The notes: generated from the letters alone by a model not told the origin. Positions 11,136 through 47,844 are shown, counted from the stretch's first letter. The stretch: 64,000 bases of DNA from Mactromeris polynyma (GCA_032209605.1 JASFXZ010000052.1:310001-374000); one strand, 5' to 3'. Program-made: numbers and translations.

Positions 11136-13382
11136 TACGACCCTTTTCTGCAGATCTTAACTTTGCACGTTTGTAACTCCTTTGGATTATTATAAAACAT
11201 ACTCTGTACATTTAAAAACGCACAGTTTAGAAAATACCCGATATTTGCAATGGAATATTCCGTACATGTTATGTATGTCCACAAAAGTTGAGAAAATCTG
11301 TTTAGTGCGTCTTTAAATTCGCTGAGTATAGTTTTATTGCAACAATTAATGGAAATAAGCGAAATAAACTACTAATATCGTTTTAAGCAGTCAGCTTTAT
11401 TTCCCAGTTGTTTCAGACAATAAACATGTAACAACATTATACTGAACAAATACGGAAAGCACATGGAAGCACAAGGTTCCAACATAACAAAACAATTAAC
11501 TTGAGTTTGTTTATTTAAAATAGTCGGTACATTTGAAATCTGCGCACGATGTCTAGATGATTTCCTTCCTACATGGGAAACGTTTAGTCAAAATATGCAT
11601 TAATGCGCTATGATATGATACTAAAATGAATCTAGACAAAATTTTGAATAATTTATTATTAATATCTATGCCCACTTATTACAGTAAGGAGAAATCATGT
11701 GGTTTTATGACGTCATGTTCGCCTTTGCAGTCTGCTGGATTTGCTTGTAATCGAGAGTCGATGTAACTTTTTTTATTTCTTTGCTGATATTTACAAAATA
11801 TAGGTCAGTCTACTTAGCTGTATCTATTGGCAGCATCCACACCTCATACAGGTGGCAGTTCTGCTGGTTGATGGATGTGCCAGATGACAGGTGCGAGATT
11901 GACAAACGGTACGTATATTCGCTATTTTTGCGTTTTTAGTTGCTTTTCAAAGTAACCATTTATGCGTATTGTTTTAGCGAAGAACAAGCAATTTTTATTC
12001 TACATGTAGTACATAGTGCCTATTTTCAAATAGTTAGAGAAACCTTCGTCAACAAAGCTTTCTCGAATGAAAGTTAATTCGACTGTCTTTGTAGGCGAAA
12101 AAGCACGTGGTTTCCCCATACTGTCACTATATTTGTTCATGATGCCCTATCAATGTTTAAATTCTCGTCAAACCCATCAGAAACAATCCCAATTTCAAGA
12201 AGTCAAATATTACCATTTCTAGGAAGACATATCTGGCATTCATAAAAAATAATTGAAATTACAGTTGCCTTATAAGGAATCACTCACTGTAGACAAGCGG
12301 CTTATTTCGGGATATTACATTGAAGGATTAATGGGAATTTTGTCTGTAAAAGGTTTTTTGTTTCTTGTAAACATATTTGCTATCCTTTAGACTGGAATGT
12401 AGGAAATGAGGCAATCGATCTAAAATAAAAATAAGAGATTGAAAAAAATGTACCTTCAAATCAGATATGAATTATACATGTATAAATATCATATAAATAT
12501 ATTTTCAATAGCAATGCACAATAGTTAAAGTATTAACTGAAGTAGAATTATGATACAGTAATGCAAATTTTGTTTCACCGTTCCAAAAGAATGTGATGAA
12601 ACAATAGAGCCTACTTATCAGTAATTATTTATGATTATTACCGCTTCTAATTGAACAGTATTCAGAATGGGGTAAATTTTTTGCGCTATCGTGTTTGCAA
12701 AGATGTATTATTGTTAATAATCACTTAAATTATTAAAAACTGACCAGGTTATTGCACTGAATAAATAATGAAAACATCATTATCGACACATCTGTTATGC
12801 TAGCGGACCGTATTTCGGTCCGGAATAATGAACTTTAGCCTGACGAATCCTAGGTGGCGCGTCTTCTTCCATTAGGGTGTTGAAGCAGCAGCATCAGCAG
12901 ACGACATGGTTATTATCTGATGGCATACTGGCCTGTTATTGCACTCTTCGATGCCTGAGGGCTGTCATTAAATAATGTAAGTTCCCATTCTCGTATCTAA
13001 TGACAATTCTCAGGATTCGACATATTTTAAGATACAAATCTAATCATCCGTCACGACATAAATGTACATGAACATGGCAAAGCATTTACTGACTAGTCCA
13101 CTGTTTAAATAAACACGCATACTTGGCAAAATTACAATTTTGACTTAAAGCTATTTACAAGTAGAATATATAACATTTAAAACAGTTATCCTAGCCTCGC
13201 ACACGTGTCTCTGTACTCCGAATTTTACACGCGTCTTCGTAACAGACAGTATTGAGACGTGACGCCTGTGGCTGGACTTAGTTATCCATACTACTCTTGT
13301 AATATATTCTGAGATATCCTTAAAGTTAATCTCACACAAAATTTGAAGCCCCACGCACACATATTGAAGACTATACATACAT
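11136..13382. other. TEX10-secernin intergenic DNA, mostly featureless
   Basis: AT-rich spacer. A short hairpin with arms CGGACC and GGTCCG lies at about 12804-12822, followed by a less AT-rich stretch near 12830-12960 with CAGCAGCATCAGCAG. An AG...GT bounded open stretch at 11804-11908 was considered as an exon but not supported. Confidence 0.45.
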
Positions 13383-13944
13383 TAATCCGAGACTTCTCTG
13401 ACCCTATAGCCTTTTTTTTTTTTTTTTTTTTTGCGGCGTAGGGTCAGAGGAACTCCTATAGTAAAAACCCGGGGATTACTGAAAACCACACAGTCGTGTA
13501 GTCGTATACTTTCAACGGTGTATGTGGCGTTTTGTCTCATTTTAACGAGAAGTTAGCCGAACAAATCGGTAAATTGATATTTAATTTACCAATCTGCATC
13601 GATCACGTGACAGCCAGGTGCTTTGACCCAAATACATATTTACATGAAGAAAATTATTTGTTTAGCTTACTCTGAAAAGGATTGACCGTTACAACGTATT
13701 AAAGGTTTTCAAAACAAATGTTACGGTTCAGATAGGTTAATTTATATATTGATAACAGATGTATATGCTTGAAATGTTAATCCAATGAATGTTTACATAG
13801 ATATATTGATTTAAAGTTCCTCTCCCGCGCGGGAGAGGAAATCCCCGGGTTTTTACTATATGAGTTCCTCTGACCCTAACCAGCAACATGAAATATCAAA
13901 AATCGTAAAAGGGGCTGGTTTAGGGACAGAGAAGGCTCGGATTA
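13383..13944. mobile_element. 562-bp inverted-repeat element with 9-bp target duplication
   Basis: TAATCCGAG at 13383-13391 is matched by CTCGGATTA at 13936-13944, and the similarity of the ends extends about 28 bases (CTTCTCTG and CCCTA). TACATACAT flanks the element at 13374-13382 and 13945-13953. A 9-base duplication with long inverted ends fits a Mutator-type MITE. Inside lies a second inverted repeat (13439-13477 with 13840-13879), a 21-base T run (13412-13432) and a perfect 24-base palindrome at 13817-13840 centred on CCCGCGCGGG. No ORF of note. Confidence 0.8.
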
Positions 13945-13953
13945 TACATACAT

Positions 13954-14600
13954 CTGATTAATGTACAGCTTTCCAGACACTCAATTTAGATAATCAAGGC
14001 TTCGGTGCCATAATGTTGTAACTGCTTGTTTACAAAACTTAGTTACAACAGATTGACACCAAACTTTCAGCATGGAAGTTCATTTGAATGAGAAACATAA
14101 GCTTTATCATATGTTTTAAATAAATAATCGCTACATATACTCAGTGCATTTAAAAACGCACAAAACAGAGTTCCTGAAGTTTCTTTGACTTACATAAGGA
14201 TACTAGAAAAGAACTGTACATTGTATTATTTCAAGTTTATTCGCAACATATACGATATATTTCATAGTAAATATTTGTTTTTTTCATATAAAATAAGTTT
14301 CAAAATGCAATAAAAACGACGCTTTACGAACATTTAGTAGGTCTCAAACTAGTACTGTGCTTTTTTAAAAGTGCTGAGTATAAATTATCGTTAAATATTA
14401 TAATAGACAAAAGCATAAATTAACATCCACATTTAAAAGTTAATTTGATGGAGTGAAGTCCTCATCTTGATTTCATCTACACATTTAAGCACACACAAGC
14501 ACACAAATTTAAAGTCAGTCATGATAAAATAAGAATGTTAGTGTCAAATACCAGCATCAGTCAACACCTGTAAATCAAAGTTGAATTGGTCACCTTTAGT
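13954..14600. other. Downstream of secernin, nothing specific
   Basis: AT-rich sequence that may include the end of a long secernin 3' UTR (a minus-strand AATAAA at 14236-14241). No other feature is seen. Confidence 0.4.
14236..14241 (-). terminator. Possible secernin polyadenylation signal
   Basis: TTTATT on the plus strand is AATAAA on the minus strand, about 1.3 kb beyond the secernin stop. I saw no nearer canonical hexamer, so the 3' UTR may be long or a variant hexamer may be used. Weak evidence. Confidence 0.25.
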
Positions 14601-14601
14601 A

Positions 14602-14807
14602 AAGTAAAACCTTACTTAAAGGCCACGTTAAAAATAAACATCACCTCATTAATAAGACCAATTTTTCATGGATCAATTTTCGACATTACTTCCATATGTT
14701 TAACTCGATGACGAGACCAACACATAACTAAGACGAACTTTTATCAGAACAAAGGGTGGCCTTATTATTGAGGTTTGTTGAGATGGTCTTTAAGTTAGGT
14801 TTTACTG
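14602..14807. mobile_element. MITE family A
   Basis: Starts near AGTAAAACCTTACTTAAAGG and ends AGGTTTTACTG before TA. The interior contains AATAAGACCA, AGGTTTGTTGAGATGGTCTT. Diverged copy between TEX10 and secernin. Confidence 0.7.
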
Positions 14808-14809
14808 TA

Positions 14810-15539
14810 ATGTTGTTAAGAAAGGTCGTTGATCACGAGGGCTGCTCTGGAGAGGTTGAACTACGTATTTGTTACGTATAAATACTTGGTAGTCTTATTT
14901 CTGTATCAGACATGATATATACGCAACAAAATAAGAAACACACCACACTTTTAATCAGTATTTTCTGCCCCAGACCCGATACTGTTTAATAGCTAAAGCA
15001 AGACGAAATAAAATTCTGATCAATAGATATCTAAAATGTCTTCTCTAATTCGTTTTCCATTTCATGTACAATCACTGACGTTCATTTCAATCCAAACCCA
15101 AAATAAATATAAATCCAGATTGTGATTTTAGGTAGCAGTCTTACATGGTTCCACTGGCTTTCAATTGGAATTCATGAAATCGATTTCATGTCATAGGTTG
15201 TCGACAGGAAGAACTGTAATTGTACTGCGCACGAACGTCGTCTGCATCCATGTTTGTAACTTAGTAAGTAAAATTTAATTTCCAGACACAATCATTCGGA
15301 ACTTTTGATAGCGTACGATATTCCGACGGTACCAAGGCCCCGATAACGCTTCCATCCGTCCTTGATAGTTTAAGGCATCGAAACACCATGTTTTAAAAAC
15401 ATACATCAATCGATTACATCACTACGACAATTTGGGAATAATTAAACGTTTACAAACATGAATCCAAGGACGGTTATATATAAGCACACGTATAAGCGAG
15501 TTATTCAACAGTGAGACTTTCAGTCACATGGCATCAATG
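14810..15539 (-). other. Probable secernin 3' untranslated region
   Basis: Lies directly after the secernin stop on the minus strand. No ORF or mobile element is seen apart from a family H-like word (GCTCTGGAGAGGTTGAAC) near 14841. Confidence 0.4.
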
Positions 15540-39018
<23,479 letters not shown>

Positions 39019-39137
39019 CTTTATCTGCAATATATGTTACAATACTTGAAGGTATATTAACAGAACGGATGGCTGAATCTTGCCATACTTGTCGTCATAA
39101 TACAAACAGTAAACTTTACTTCGTCGTCAAGCTACCT

Positions 39138-39395
39138 CTATTATCATCGTCATCGTCATCATCATCATGATAATCACCATAGCATGCATCATAATCATTT
39201 TCATGATGATGATCATCGTCATAAGAATTATCATCGTCATTATTATCATGACATTTATCATTGTCATTATCATCCTCATCATCATCATAATAATAACATT
39301 CATCATGATCATCATCATTATATTCATTATCATCATCAATATCATCATATTCATTAGTATCATCGTCGTCATCATCATCATTATCAAAACAATTA
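39138..39395. repeat. ATC/GAT microsatellite upstream of secernin start
   Basis: About 255 bases of interrupted TCATCATCG/ATTATCATC trinucleotide repeat, 120 bases upstream of the secernin ATG, in its 5' flank or first (non-coding) intron. Open frames on both strands are artefacts. Confidence 0.9.
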
Positions 39396-39399
39396 CAAA

Positions 39400-40945
39400 C
39401 TTTGACTTCCTTAATTTAGCGTCCGGTTTTTTGAGGATCGTGCCTTCAGACAGTTCGAGTGTCAAAGGTTTTTAGGGGATCCCTTTCCCTTCCCCTGTTG
39501 TCAAACTTTCGCTTAAACTCTTCCTTATTTCGACCCATGATAACATTGGCGCTGCGTGACTCACAGTCTGTGATGATTTGTTTGTGTATTTACATTTCTA
39601 GTGCGACATCAATTTTCAATTTTTATACTGGTGTTCATGTATTGTTCACATGTTATTTTCACAGACACAGTCTTTACCCAGTCCATGATACTAGTTGTCA
39701 ATGCCTATGTTCAAAATATAATCCCGGTCAAAAGGAGGGATTGTCAACGCGTGTTTTTTCTTCACATGTAATACAGTTTTCCCCTGTGCGGGTTTAATTC
39801 TAGCATTATCATTCACTGCTATACGTCTGGACTGTTCCGGACAAATAAGATTATTTAGAATTTCTCCGACGTATAAGAAAGACAAAAACAATCTAACGAA
39901 GCCATTGAAATGGGCAACGTTTCTCAAATAAACGCTTTTTTCTGTTTTTATTCTGAGAAAAAAAACCTGTTGCAGAAACATACTATCCATTGTTACAAAG
40001 CACGAACTATTGGCAATTATACAATATCTTGTTTCAACGAACTTACGCCAGCTAAATAGATTCTTCAGCTACAAGAATAGAACATAACGTGTTAGCAAAA
40101 GAGGAGACAAGGGCGTTACTAATTAGCAGATCCACGTGAGGGTAATGCAATTATCGTAATTAAATTACGTTGTGCAACAAAACACTAGGCGAACATCAAT
40201 CAAGACATTGTATAAGGCTCCCATTTCAACCTTCTTGTTTCACTGTCAGATAATTTATATTTATGAAACGGCTTTTAACATTTGCTGATGAGTTTTCCGA
40301 TAAATCAAAAACTAATTTTCTAACATACATGTACTTATTCCAAAACACCTACGATACACGTACACCGGGGAATACAAACTTATATTTTTAGATATTACAA
40401 AATTATGTCAAACTTGTGAAATAGTTTCGTAATTTTTGTTTTCTTTTATTCAAATCAAACACAAATTCTTAAAACATGTCGTTTAAGTTTTGAAGATTAT
40501 TGGCTTAAATTTATATACATTTGCATTTATACAATTAAACGCATGATTATACATTTTCTCCGTGAGCTTTTCAAACGCACAGTCTCCGTGCCAAGCAATC
40601 TTCAAGTATGTATCAACATAATTATAGTGTTAAATACGGAACGATACCGTGAACTGGTCGAAAGTGCTAACCCGTTCGTACTATTTCACAGTTTCCAAAA
40701 GTGCTACTGTATTCATTTACTGCCGATTCTGATTACAAATAGCTGGAAATTTATAATGCAAATAAATGCAACAATACAAATGCCAAATGCCAACTGGTCA
40801 GAATCACGTTCATCGTTGCAAATCACTTGGTAGTAATATAGTAAAGCATCTCAAAGTACAAAACGGCGGACATTAGCTTTCTTGACCAGTATACATACTG
40901 AGCAAGACGTTTTTCAAATCAATAATCGTCAATTCTGCAGCATCA
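39400..40945. other. Intergenic DNA, no specific feature
   Basis: AT-rich. No exon, RNA gene or element recognised. It may hold the secernin promoter and non-coding first exon, which I cannot place. Confidence 0.35.
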
Positions 40946-40949
40946 AATA

Positions 40950-41128
40950 CAGTAAAACCTCAGTAATAAGACCCATCATTAGGACCCTTGAAAACTGGTC
41001 TTAATATTGGAGTGGTCTTAATATTGAGGTTGAATAAACAGCAAATCAGTAAAATTTGACCTGAAAATTGTGTTCATAATTTTTAAGAGGTCTCATTATT
41101 ACGGTGGTCTTTAAGAGAGGTTTTACTG
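40950..41128. mobile_element. MITE family A, near-complete copy
   Basis: Begins CAGTAAAACCTCAGTAATAA after TA and ends GAGGTTTTACTG before TA. Interior GAATAAACAGCAAATCAGTA. Confidence 0.85.
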
Positions 41129-41129
41129 T

Positions 41130-41815
41130 ATACGTATTTATGAATACTAGAATGAAAAGAAGCATTTTACCTCAATAAACGTAACAAAATGTAGCCGAGT
41201 AATTATCCAACTTGGTAAAAAATATCCACCTTAATTACTATGTGTTTACAACAGATAATTCCGCACACGCTTAATAAGTGCAATAACACAAAATGTTCTC
41301 AACCAGTTCACAACAGTACATTTACTGTTCGATGAACGTCGAACATTGTCATATAAACACACACAATGTTTGTTTTATGTTCTTCCAGGATATAAATATA
41401 CACAGTCAGTGAGTACAGTTTTGATGCTACAAATACATGTAACATTCCACAATTTACATGGAGGAAACATCAAGTGAACATAAACCATTTAATTGGCCAA
41501 TTTGCCGGTAATTTTGACGATAGTTTACAATCCGGAGCACGGGATATAAATTTAAAACACAAACAAACATTCCGATATCAAGTGGTCGGATTCCTTGTCT
41601 ATCCGAAATATTGTTTTATTTAGAAACTTGAGAATATCATCATTTAACGTATCGTCAAATCTGAGCGATATTTTATACGTCAAAGCAAAAAATGCCCCGG
41701 ACTATAAGCTGTGCTTAAGTTTTAATACCAGGCGAAAGATTTTATGATTTCAATGCATCAGCTCAAATATGTGTGAAACCATGATTAGGTAAATAAAAAC
41801 ACATCATAGTAAATG
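41130..41815. other. Intergenic DNA, no specific feature
   Basis: AT-rich; nothing recognised. Confidence 0.35.
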
Positions 41816-41818
41816 CTT

Positions 41819-41996
41819 ACATTAAAACCTCAATAATAAGACCACCCATGGGACCATTGGCCAGTGGTCTTAATAATGAAGTGGTCTTAATAGTGAGGTT
41901 GAATAAATAGTAAATCAGCGAAATAAGACCTGGAAATTGTGTTCTTAATTTGAGGTGGTCTCATTATCGAGGTGGTCTTTACGTGAGGTTTCACTG
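41819..41996. mobile_element. MITE family A
   Basis: Left end ACATTAAAACCTCAATAATA with one changed base, right end GAGGTTTCACTG before TA. Interior TTGAATAAATAGTAAATCAG. Confidence 0.8.
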
Positions 41997-42215
41997 TATT
42001 TGAAAGCTATACAAAATAAAGAGACCAGTGTTTTACAGTTCATTGACCTGCGATACACTATTCTAAGATGTATATAATGTACTTGAACTTATCATGTTCA
42101 GTCTAAATATTTTGATATAAGTTTAGTAATATTATATTGTATTTGCTCTTTTGACTTTACCAAGTCTACAAGTGTTTGTTTTTTGTTTTAATCGGATTAA
42201 ATGCTGGTTTTCAAG

Positions 42216-42465
42216 GGAGAAAGGGAGGGAGATAAAGCGGAGGAGTGAGAGAGGGGTGAGGGAGAGACAGAGGGGAGGGAGAGACAGAGAGAGAGAGAGA
42301 GATATATAAGGAGGGAGAGAGGGAGGAGAGAGAGAGGGAGTGAGAAGGGCGAAGGGAAGATGGAGTGGGGAAGGAAGATATGAAGATAGCGGGGAAGGAG
42401 AAGGAGAGGTAGAGAAGAACATGCGAAACGGAACGGGTGAAGGAGAGAGGGAGAGATATATTACC
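42216..42465. repeat. GA-rich purine tract
   Basis: About 250 bases of GAGAGAGGGAGG-type sequence, almost all purine on the plus strand. The long minus-strand Ser/Pro/Leu frames are artefacts. Confidence 0.85.
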
Positions 42466-43061
42466 AAAGTAAAAAACCAACGACGGAACAACTAGTTATT
42501 AAGGAAGCAATATAAAGCTATTATGATTTGTAAAAGCTTTCATTAAATGATTCAGAAAAGAACAGACACCGATTTCTGAAAGGCAAAAACCACAAACGTC
42601 TAACTCATCAAAGAATTAATTGTTTAAATTGTTCATACTGGCTCCAGAATTAAGTGATATCAATAATAAGGATCGTTTGATGTTCTCCAGAGTGCCGAAT
42701 TTGTATACCGTTTAGGCGTTACACGTGTTTTACGAAGCGTTGAAAAAAACAACGTATCTACGTCGTAAAATGAAGCTTGCTTTAATATGTGTGTTTATAG
42801 TATTTAGGAACCCACACGCGTTATGTTTTTATATTATAAAGCAAATATAAACTTGTTTTGCGGTTGCCGAATGCACAGCAAGCATTTGCTCTGTCCTTTA
42901 ACATCTTTGTATCCATTAATAATACAGTAAAACTTTACATAAACAACATCTCCAAATGAGTTATGTCCTATCTTTACAGCCAATTTTTAATATTTCTTCA
43001 AAATTTGCACTCAATAATCAGACCATCTCATAACTGAGGCATATTTTCTTCAGAACTTCAT

Positions 43062-43239
43062 TCGGACATCGTTTATTTGACAACGTGTAATCCGAATAAT
43101 CGGTATCATCCGAAATAAACATAAGAAATACCCGATATATCCTCTTATGCACGTCGAATAGAAATGGCTTATTCGAAACTATGTGTCATTCGAAATAAAA
43201 TATCGGACCCGATAAATTCGAATTAACGAGGTTCGATTG
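43062..43239. mobile_element. Pogo-like MITE (family B), left end decayed
   Basis: TCATCCGAAATAAACATAAG, CGTCGAATAGAAATGGCTTA and the right end AACGAGGTTCGATTG before TA match the intact copy at 58343-58511. Confidence 0.7.
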
Positions 43240-43613
43240 TACTTAATTATTGATTTTATTATTGACATTTTGCAATTCGTGCAAAACATGAAAACAAGGA
43301 ATCAACATGTCACATTGTTTGTCTGTATTTGAAAGTAAAATTATAATTACTAAACATTTTATGTTTTCAAACATGATTACAGCAAGTTATTTTCGGAAGA
43401 TTTTGCTATGAGAGACTTATAAATAAGTTTACCTCCGTAAAGTATCCGCTTTTGGAACCGGTTTCGTCTAGAATTCCGCAGTTCTGAACCATTGAACGCA
43501 AAAAACTTTTCTATGGCACATCTAGTCGTAAATAGTATTCAAAATAATATTTGAAGCGCAAAACTGTCTGAGATCATAATGCGAAGTAAATATATTCAAC
43601 ACGGCGCGAATTA

Positions 43614-43809
43614 CTGTGAAACATTACTTAAAGATCACCTCATTAATAAGACCACCTCAATAATAAGACCACCTCAATATTAAGAACTCAATTGTCAAGT
43701 TCAATTTAACTGTCTTCCTCTTTCTTTAGCATCATTATTAAGACCACCTCAATAAGAAGACCAGTTTTCAATGGTCCCAAATGTGGTCTTATTATTTGAG
43801 GTTTCACTG
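43614..43809. mobile_element. MITE family A, inverted
   Basis: Runs GAAACATTACTTAAAGATC, AATAAGACCACCTCAATAAT, and ends GAGGTTTCACTG before TA. The interior word order is reversed relative to most copies. Confidence 0.75.
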
Positions 43810-44157
43810 TATTTACAATTTCCCAATTTTGGCTAAATAAAAACATTTAATCATCCTTTTCTAGTTATTTTTTAAAGCAATGGCAATTTTTTTTTCATAA
43901 ATCAGAAGGATACATTAAAGTACATTCTACTTGTCGATTCTTCACTGCATTTTCAGACAACTAAAAGGCAATCGTTATTAGCGTATCTATAGGAACACCA
44001 CGATCTGAAGAAAATAAAAAGCATCCAAGCAAATGGCATTCTTCATGATAAATATTCTAAATATTCTATAATTAAGATAGAACCAGGTTAAGGGAAATCA
44101 GAATTATTATGCAAATACAGAGTTCCATAGATAACTCAAAAGAGACTATTTAACATA

Positions 44158-44850
44158 TAAAAGAGAGGGAGAATGGGGATAGAAAGGTAGAGGAGAGTAT
44201 AAAGAGGAACAGAAAGAAAGAGGGTAGAGAGAGAGGTATAGAGAAGTTAGGAGGGGAATGAGGGGATATAAAGGTAGAGGAGAGTATAAAGAGCAACAGA
44301 AAGATAGAGGGCAGAGAGAGAGGTATAGAGAAGTTAGGAGGGGAATGAGGGGATATAAAGGTAGAGAAGAGTATAAAGAGGAACAGAAAGAAAGAGGGCA
44401 GAGAGAGAGGTATAGAGAAGTTAGGAGGGGAATGAGGGGATATAAAGGTAGAGAAGAGTATAAAGAGGAACAGAAAGAAAGAGGGCAGAGAGAGAGGTAT
44501 AGAGAAGTTAGGAGGGGAATGAGGGGGTAGAAAGATAGAAGGAGGGAAAGGTAGAGTGAGGGAGAGAGGTATAGAGAAATTAGGAGGGGAATGAGGGGCT
44601 TGAAAGATAGAGGTAGAGAGAGGTTGAATGAGATAGAGAGGAGACAGGGAAGGGGAGACGGAGAGAAGTAAGGTAAAGGGGGAAAGGATGAGAGGGGGGA
44701 GAGAAATAAGATAAGGGAAATATTGAAAGGGGATAAAGAGGGGTAGATAATAATAGAGGGGGAGATAGCGTGAGAGGAAGAGAATGAAGAGATGACATTG
44801 GTGGGACAGGGAAGGAGAGAGTGTGTCGGGGAGAGAGCTAGAGAGAGAGA
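44158..44850. repeat. Purine-strand array with 87-bp unit
   Basis: Nearly pure A/G on the plus strand. From about 44160 to 44525 an 87-base unit containing TATAGAGAAGTTAGGAGGGG and GAGGAACAGAAAGAAAGAGG repeats about four times, then degrades. The 87-base period is divisible by three, which keeps plus and minus frames open; none is a gene. Confidence 0.92.
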
Positions 44851-44869
44851 ATGCATACAAAACAAACAC

Positions 44870-45650
44870 ATGTATTTAGTTATGCATACCCTGGAACCTC
44901 TATTGCTTTGTCTTTTGTTTTATACTACCTCGACTTATTCCCAAGTGTCAACAATGATAATACATATACCTCAAACTGCACTGACAAATGTTATTGATCA
45001 CCACCCAACCAAACAACCGAAGAATCTGCCAAACTAATCAGCAATTTTCAACGATGATTATTTTACATATCCACGTTGCCAAACTATTTATTCTCTCGAT
45101 GTATATTTTCAGACACCGTCATTTTGGCAAAATAGTTGCATTAATGAAATTATCAAAACAGCAAGTGGCTGACTGTATTGCCGCAATATCACAATAATTA
45201 CTTTCAATAATAGGCACTTTTAAATAACACATGTATACAGACTGTTGCATAAGGAGCATAAGCCAAAATATGTCACTCATTTCTGAAACAGAGCTAATAT
45301 TATGGGAATAAGAAAGAAAGCTAGTTTCATAATTCCACAACAATTCTCAATTGAGATGAGAATTGTCTTAAACTCAGAAAATTTAAAGACGGCAATTTTG
45401 AGTTATTGAATGTACATAACTAGATATATCAATGCAATTAGATTAATACAAAGCAAAGCATCGCTGTAAATGACAGGATTATTTCGTTAATTATATTTAC
45501 ACAAGAAATGAAATATTTGAAGAAAATCAAAATGTGAGAATTCATGCATCAGTTTCTGCAACATGGATGTTGGGTGAAGGTCGATGCGAAAATGATTTAA
45601 AGCTGCAAAGCAGGTATGACCGTATGTACATATCAGAACTTCACTTAGAC
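44870..45650. other. Intergenic DNA, no specific feature
   Basis: AT-rich; nothing recognised. Confidence 0.35.
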
Positions 45651-45654
45651 AGAT

Positions 45655-46045
45655 CTAGACAAAAGAAAATGGAGTAGGAACACGCATGGAGGAACACAAA
45701 ACAACATTAGAAGGGCAATGAGGTTTACGTTGGTTGGGAACAAAAACAAGACCAAACTGGCACGGGGATTCACGTACGGAGAGAACACAAAACATGTCCG
45801 AACGGACCAGGGCCACAGGCAGAGATGGGACACAACTCAATACTAAAATGACCATGATGTTTGCGCAGGGATGGGACACAACCCAAGACCAAACGGACTG
45901 GGAGTCAGAGACAGAGATGGGACCCAACACAATACTAAAATGACCTGGAGGTATACCCTGGGAAATGACCCAAAACCAAAACTAATTGAACCAGGAGGTA
46001 CACGCACAGAGAGGACACAAAACATGACCACAATTAATAGGATAT
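45655..46045. repeat. Degenerate tandem repeat, about 91-bp period
   Basis: CAGAGATGGGACACAACTCA near 45821 and ACAGAGATGGGACCCAACAC near 45911 begin similar blocks ending AATACTAAAATGACC; related words (AGAGAACACAAAACATG, AGAGAGGACACAAAACATG) recur at about 45779 and 46008. Diverged minisatellite. Confidence 0.6.
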
Positions 46046-46049
46046 GAAA

Positions 46050-47840
46050 ACTAAACAACACAACATCATCAATGAACTCCAAAACATCGATACGGAACGA
46101 CACGTGACTACATGTCAAACCAGGAAGAGAAGTAAGGTAAATGAGCATGGTTAAGACAAATACTTCTGACGTGTTGTGAAATATCTGAAATAAACCATAT
46201 TATATTCATATTGCACCAAACAAACCTGATACCACACAGAGTCTGTAAATGAGTAGACCCCCCAGTAACATGTTGCTGTTGTTAATTACATGTAAAGCTG
46301 TGTTTGCTTCTTGTTCTATTAGCTAGAACAATGTGCATTCATTGTTTGTACGGAATCAAAACCAGGTCGGATAATCTTCCTGGTGTACTCATTTCCTACC
46401 ATTCACACTCACTTTCTCACTTACACATTCTTTAAAGTTAGATTATGCTCAGTTTTTGTTCAGTTGTTTACCTAAACAGACATGAAACATATATTTCCTA
46501 TAGTTAAAACATCAAAAACATGCATAAACGAAGAATGAACTCGTAATGTATTAATCCGTATTTTTTGAAGAACGATATTTGTACTAATATTTAAAAAAAA
46601 TCCAGTTGTTTTTTAACAAACAGGTTATTTTAAAAGAAGATATTTTCAATCGGTTATACATTGCAGTGGTTCTTATTAGAGATGTTTTAGCCAATGTAAC
46701 AACTATACTGGATGAAGTCCATTGAAATTTTTATGTTCGGATGAACCAGATACATTTTTAATATAACATGTGGCGTAAAAACGTATAAGAGATATGGAAT
46801 TTTCTTTCTTTTACTTTATTATAATCATACACCGAAATGTTAAAACACAATTTTGTTTTCATTTTTTGATATATACTTAAAATTAATATTTATATTATAA
46901 ATGTATAGCTAGAATAATACTAGAAATACATATCGATATGCAGATATTCGTGATAGTTACTGACCGTTTCTTAATAAATACAGTTTTCTAATAGTTTTGT
47001 TAATCGTTATTTTAAAGGTAATGGTTGTTCAATTAATGAGTGTCCGCTTTGAGTGCTGGATGTCATAGGTTCGATACCAGGGCACAGCACACTAAAACGG
47101 TGAATAATGATATTATGGAAGTACATGTATATGTTAGGGTAAATACTAAAGGCAAATGACTAGAAAGCTAAGGGCAAAATACCACAACTTCTGTCCAAGT
47201 TTCATTTCGTAAAATTCAATGTTTTAACTCATCTACAATTAACCTATAATATACACATTTTGATGCCAATAATTATTTTCATGGTATCTTCCTACACCTT
47301 GAACTAAAAATACACACACATCGAGGACATAGACTGTACTGTCTTCAGGACACCACCTCATTTGTTTGCACTCTACGATGCATCGTGCTATTAGAACTAT
47401 CAAATATTAATGTTGAATATAAAAAGTTAAGTCCCTACCGTAACATCAACATAGTCACATTAAAGATAACCAGGATAAGAAACACTCTTGTTGTTAATTT
47501 GTTAAGCTCTCCAGAATGTTGATGATGTATACAATTCGCCATAATCGCTAGCATATAACAGAACACAAAATCAGACAATGAATGCCAAAAACATAAATCA
47601 AAATGACAAGAGATATTAGGGTTAAATAAATTTTGTTGTCTTGGAGTGTTATGCCTTTTGTAAACAGTATTTCAGTAATGTACTTGGATCATTTGACATA
47701 GCCAGTGTTTTTGAGTTACCAGCCAGTATTAGCATAATCTTCATTAAGCATCTGACAACGTCTACACATAAAGCAGTGTGTGTGTTTGTTTGTTTTGGTT
47801 TTACACCGTTTCTCAACTATATATTGGTTCTATACGGCGG
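46050..47840. other. Intergenic DNA, one tRNA-like relic
   Basis: AT-rich. TTAATGAGTGTCCGCTTTGA with CATAGGTTCGATACC near 47034-47080 resembles a SINE head. Nothing else recognised. Confidence 0.35.
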
Positions 47841-47844
47841 TACG

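Noticed and set aside
11804..11908. Candidate 105-base exon between TEX10 and secernin
   Set aside because: Bounded by AG and GTACGT and open in one frame (VYLAVSIGSIHTSYRW), but isolated, without homology I can support and without partner exons.
39127..39475. Ile/Met-rich frames on both strands
   Set aside because: Translations of an ATC trinucleotide microsatellite.
44146..44871. Overlapping Ser/Leu/Pro-rich frames of about 240 codons on the minus strand
   Set aside because: GA-rich array translated in several frames at once; no gene signals.
45734..45943. Arg/Thr-rich frame in 45.7-46.1 kb
   Set aside because: Falls in a degenerate tandem repeat with competing frames on the other strand.
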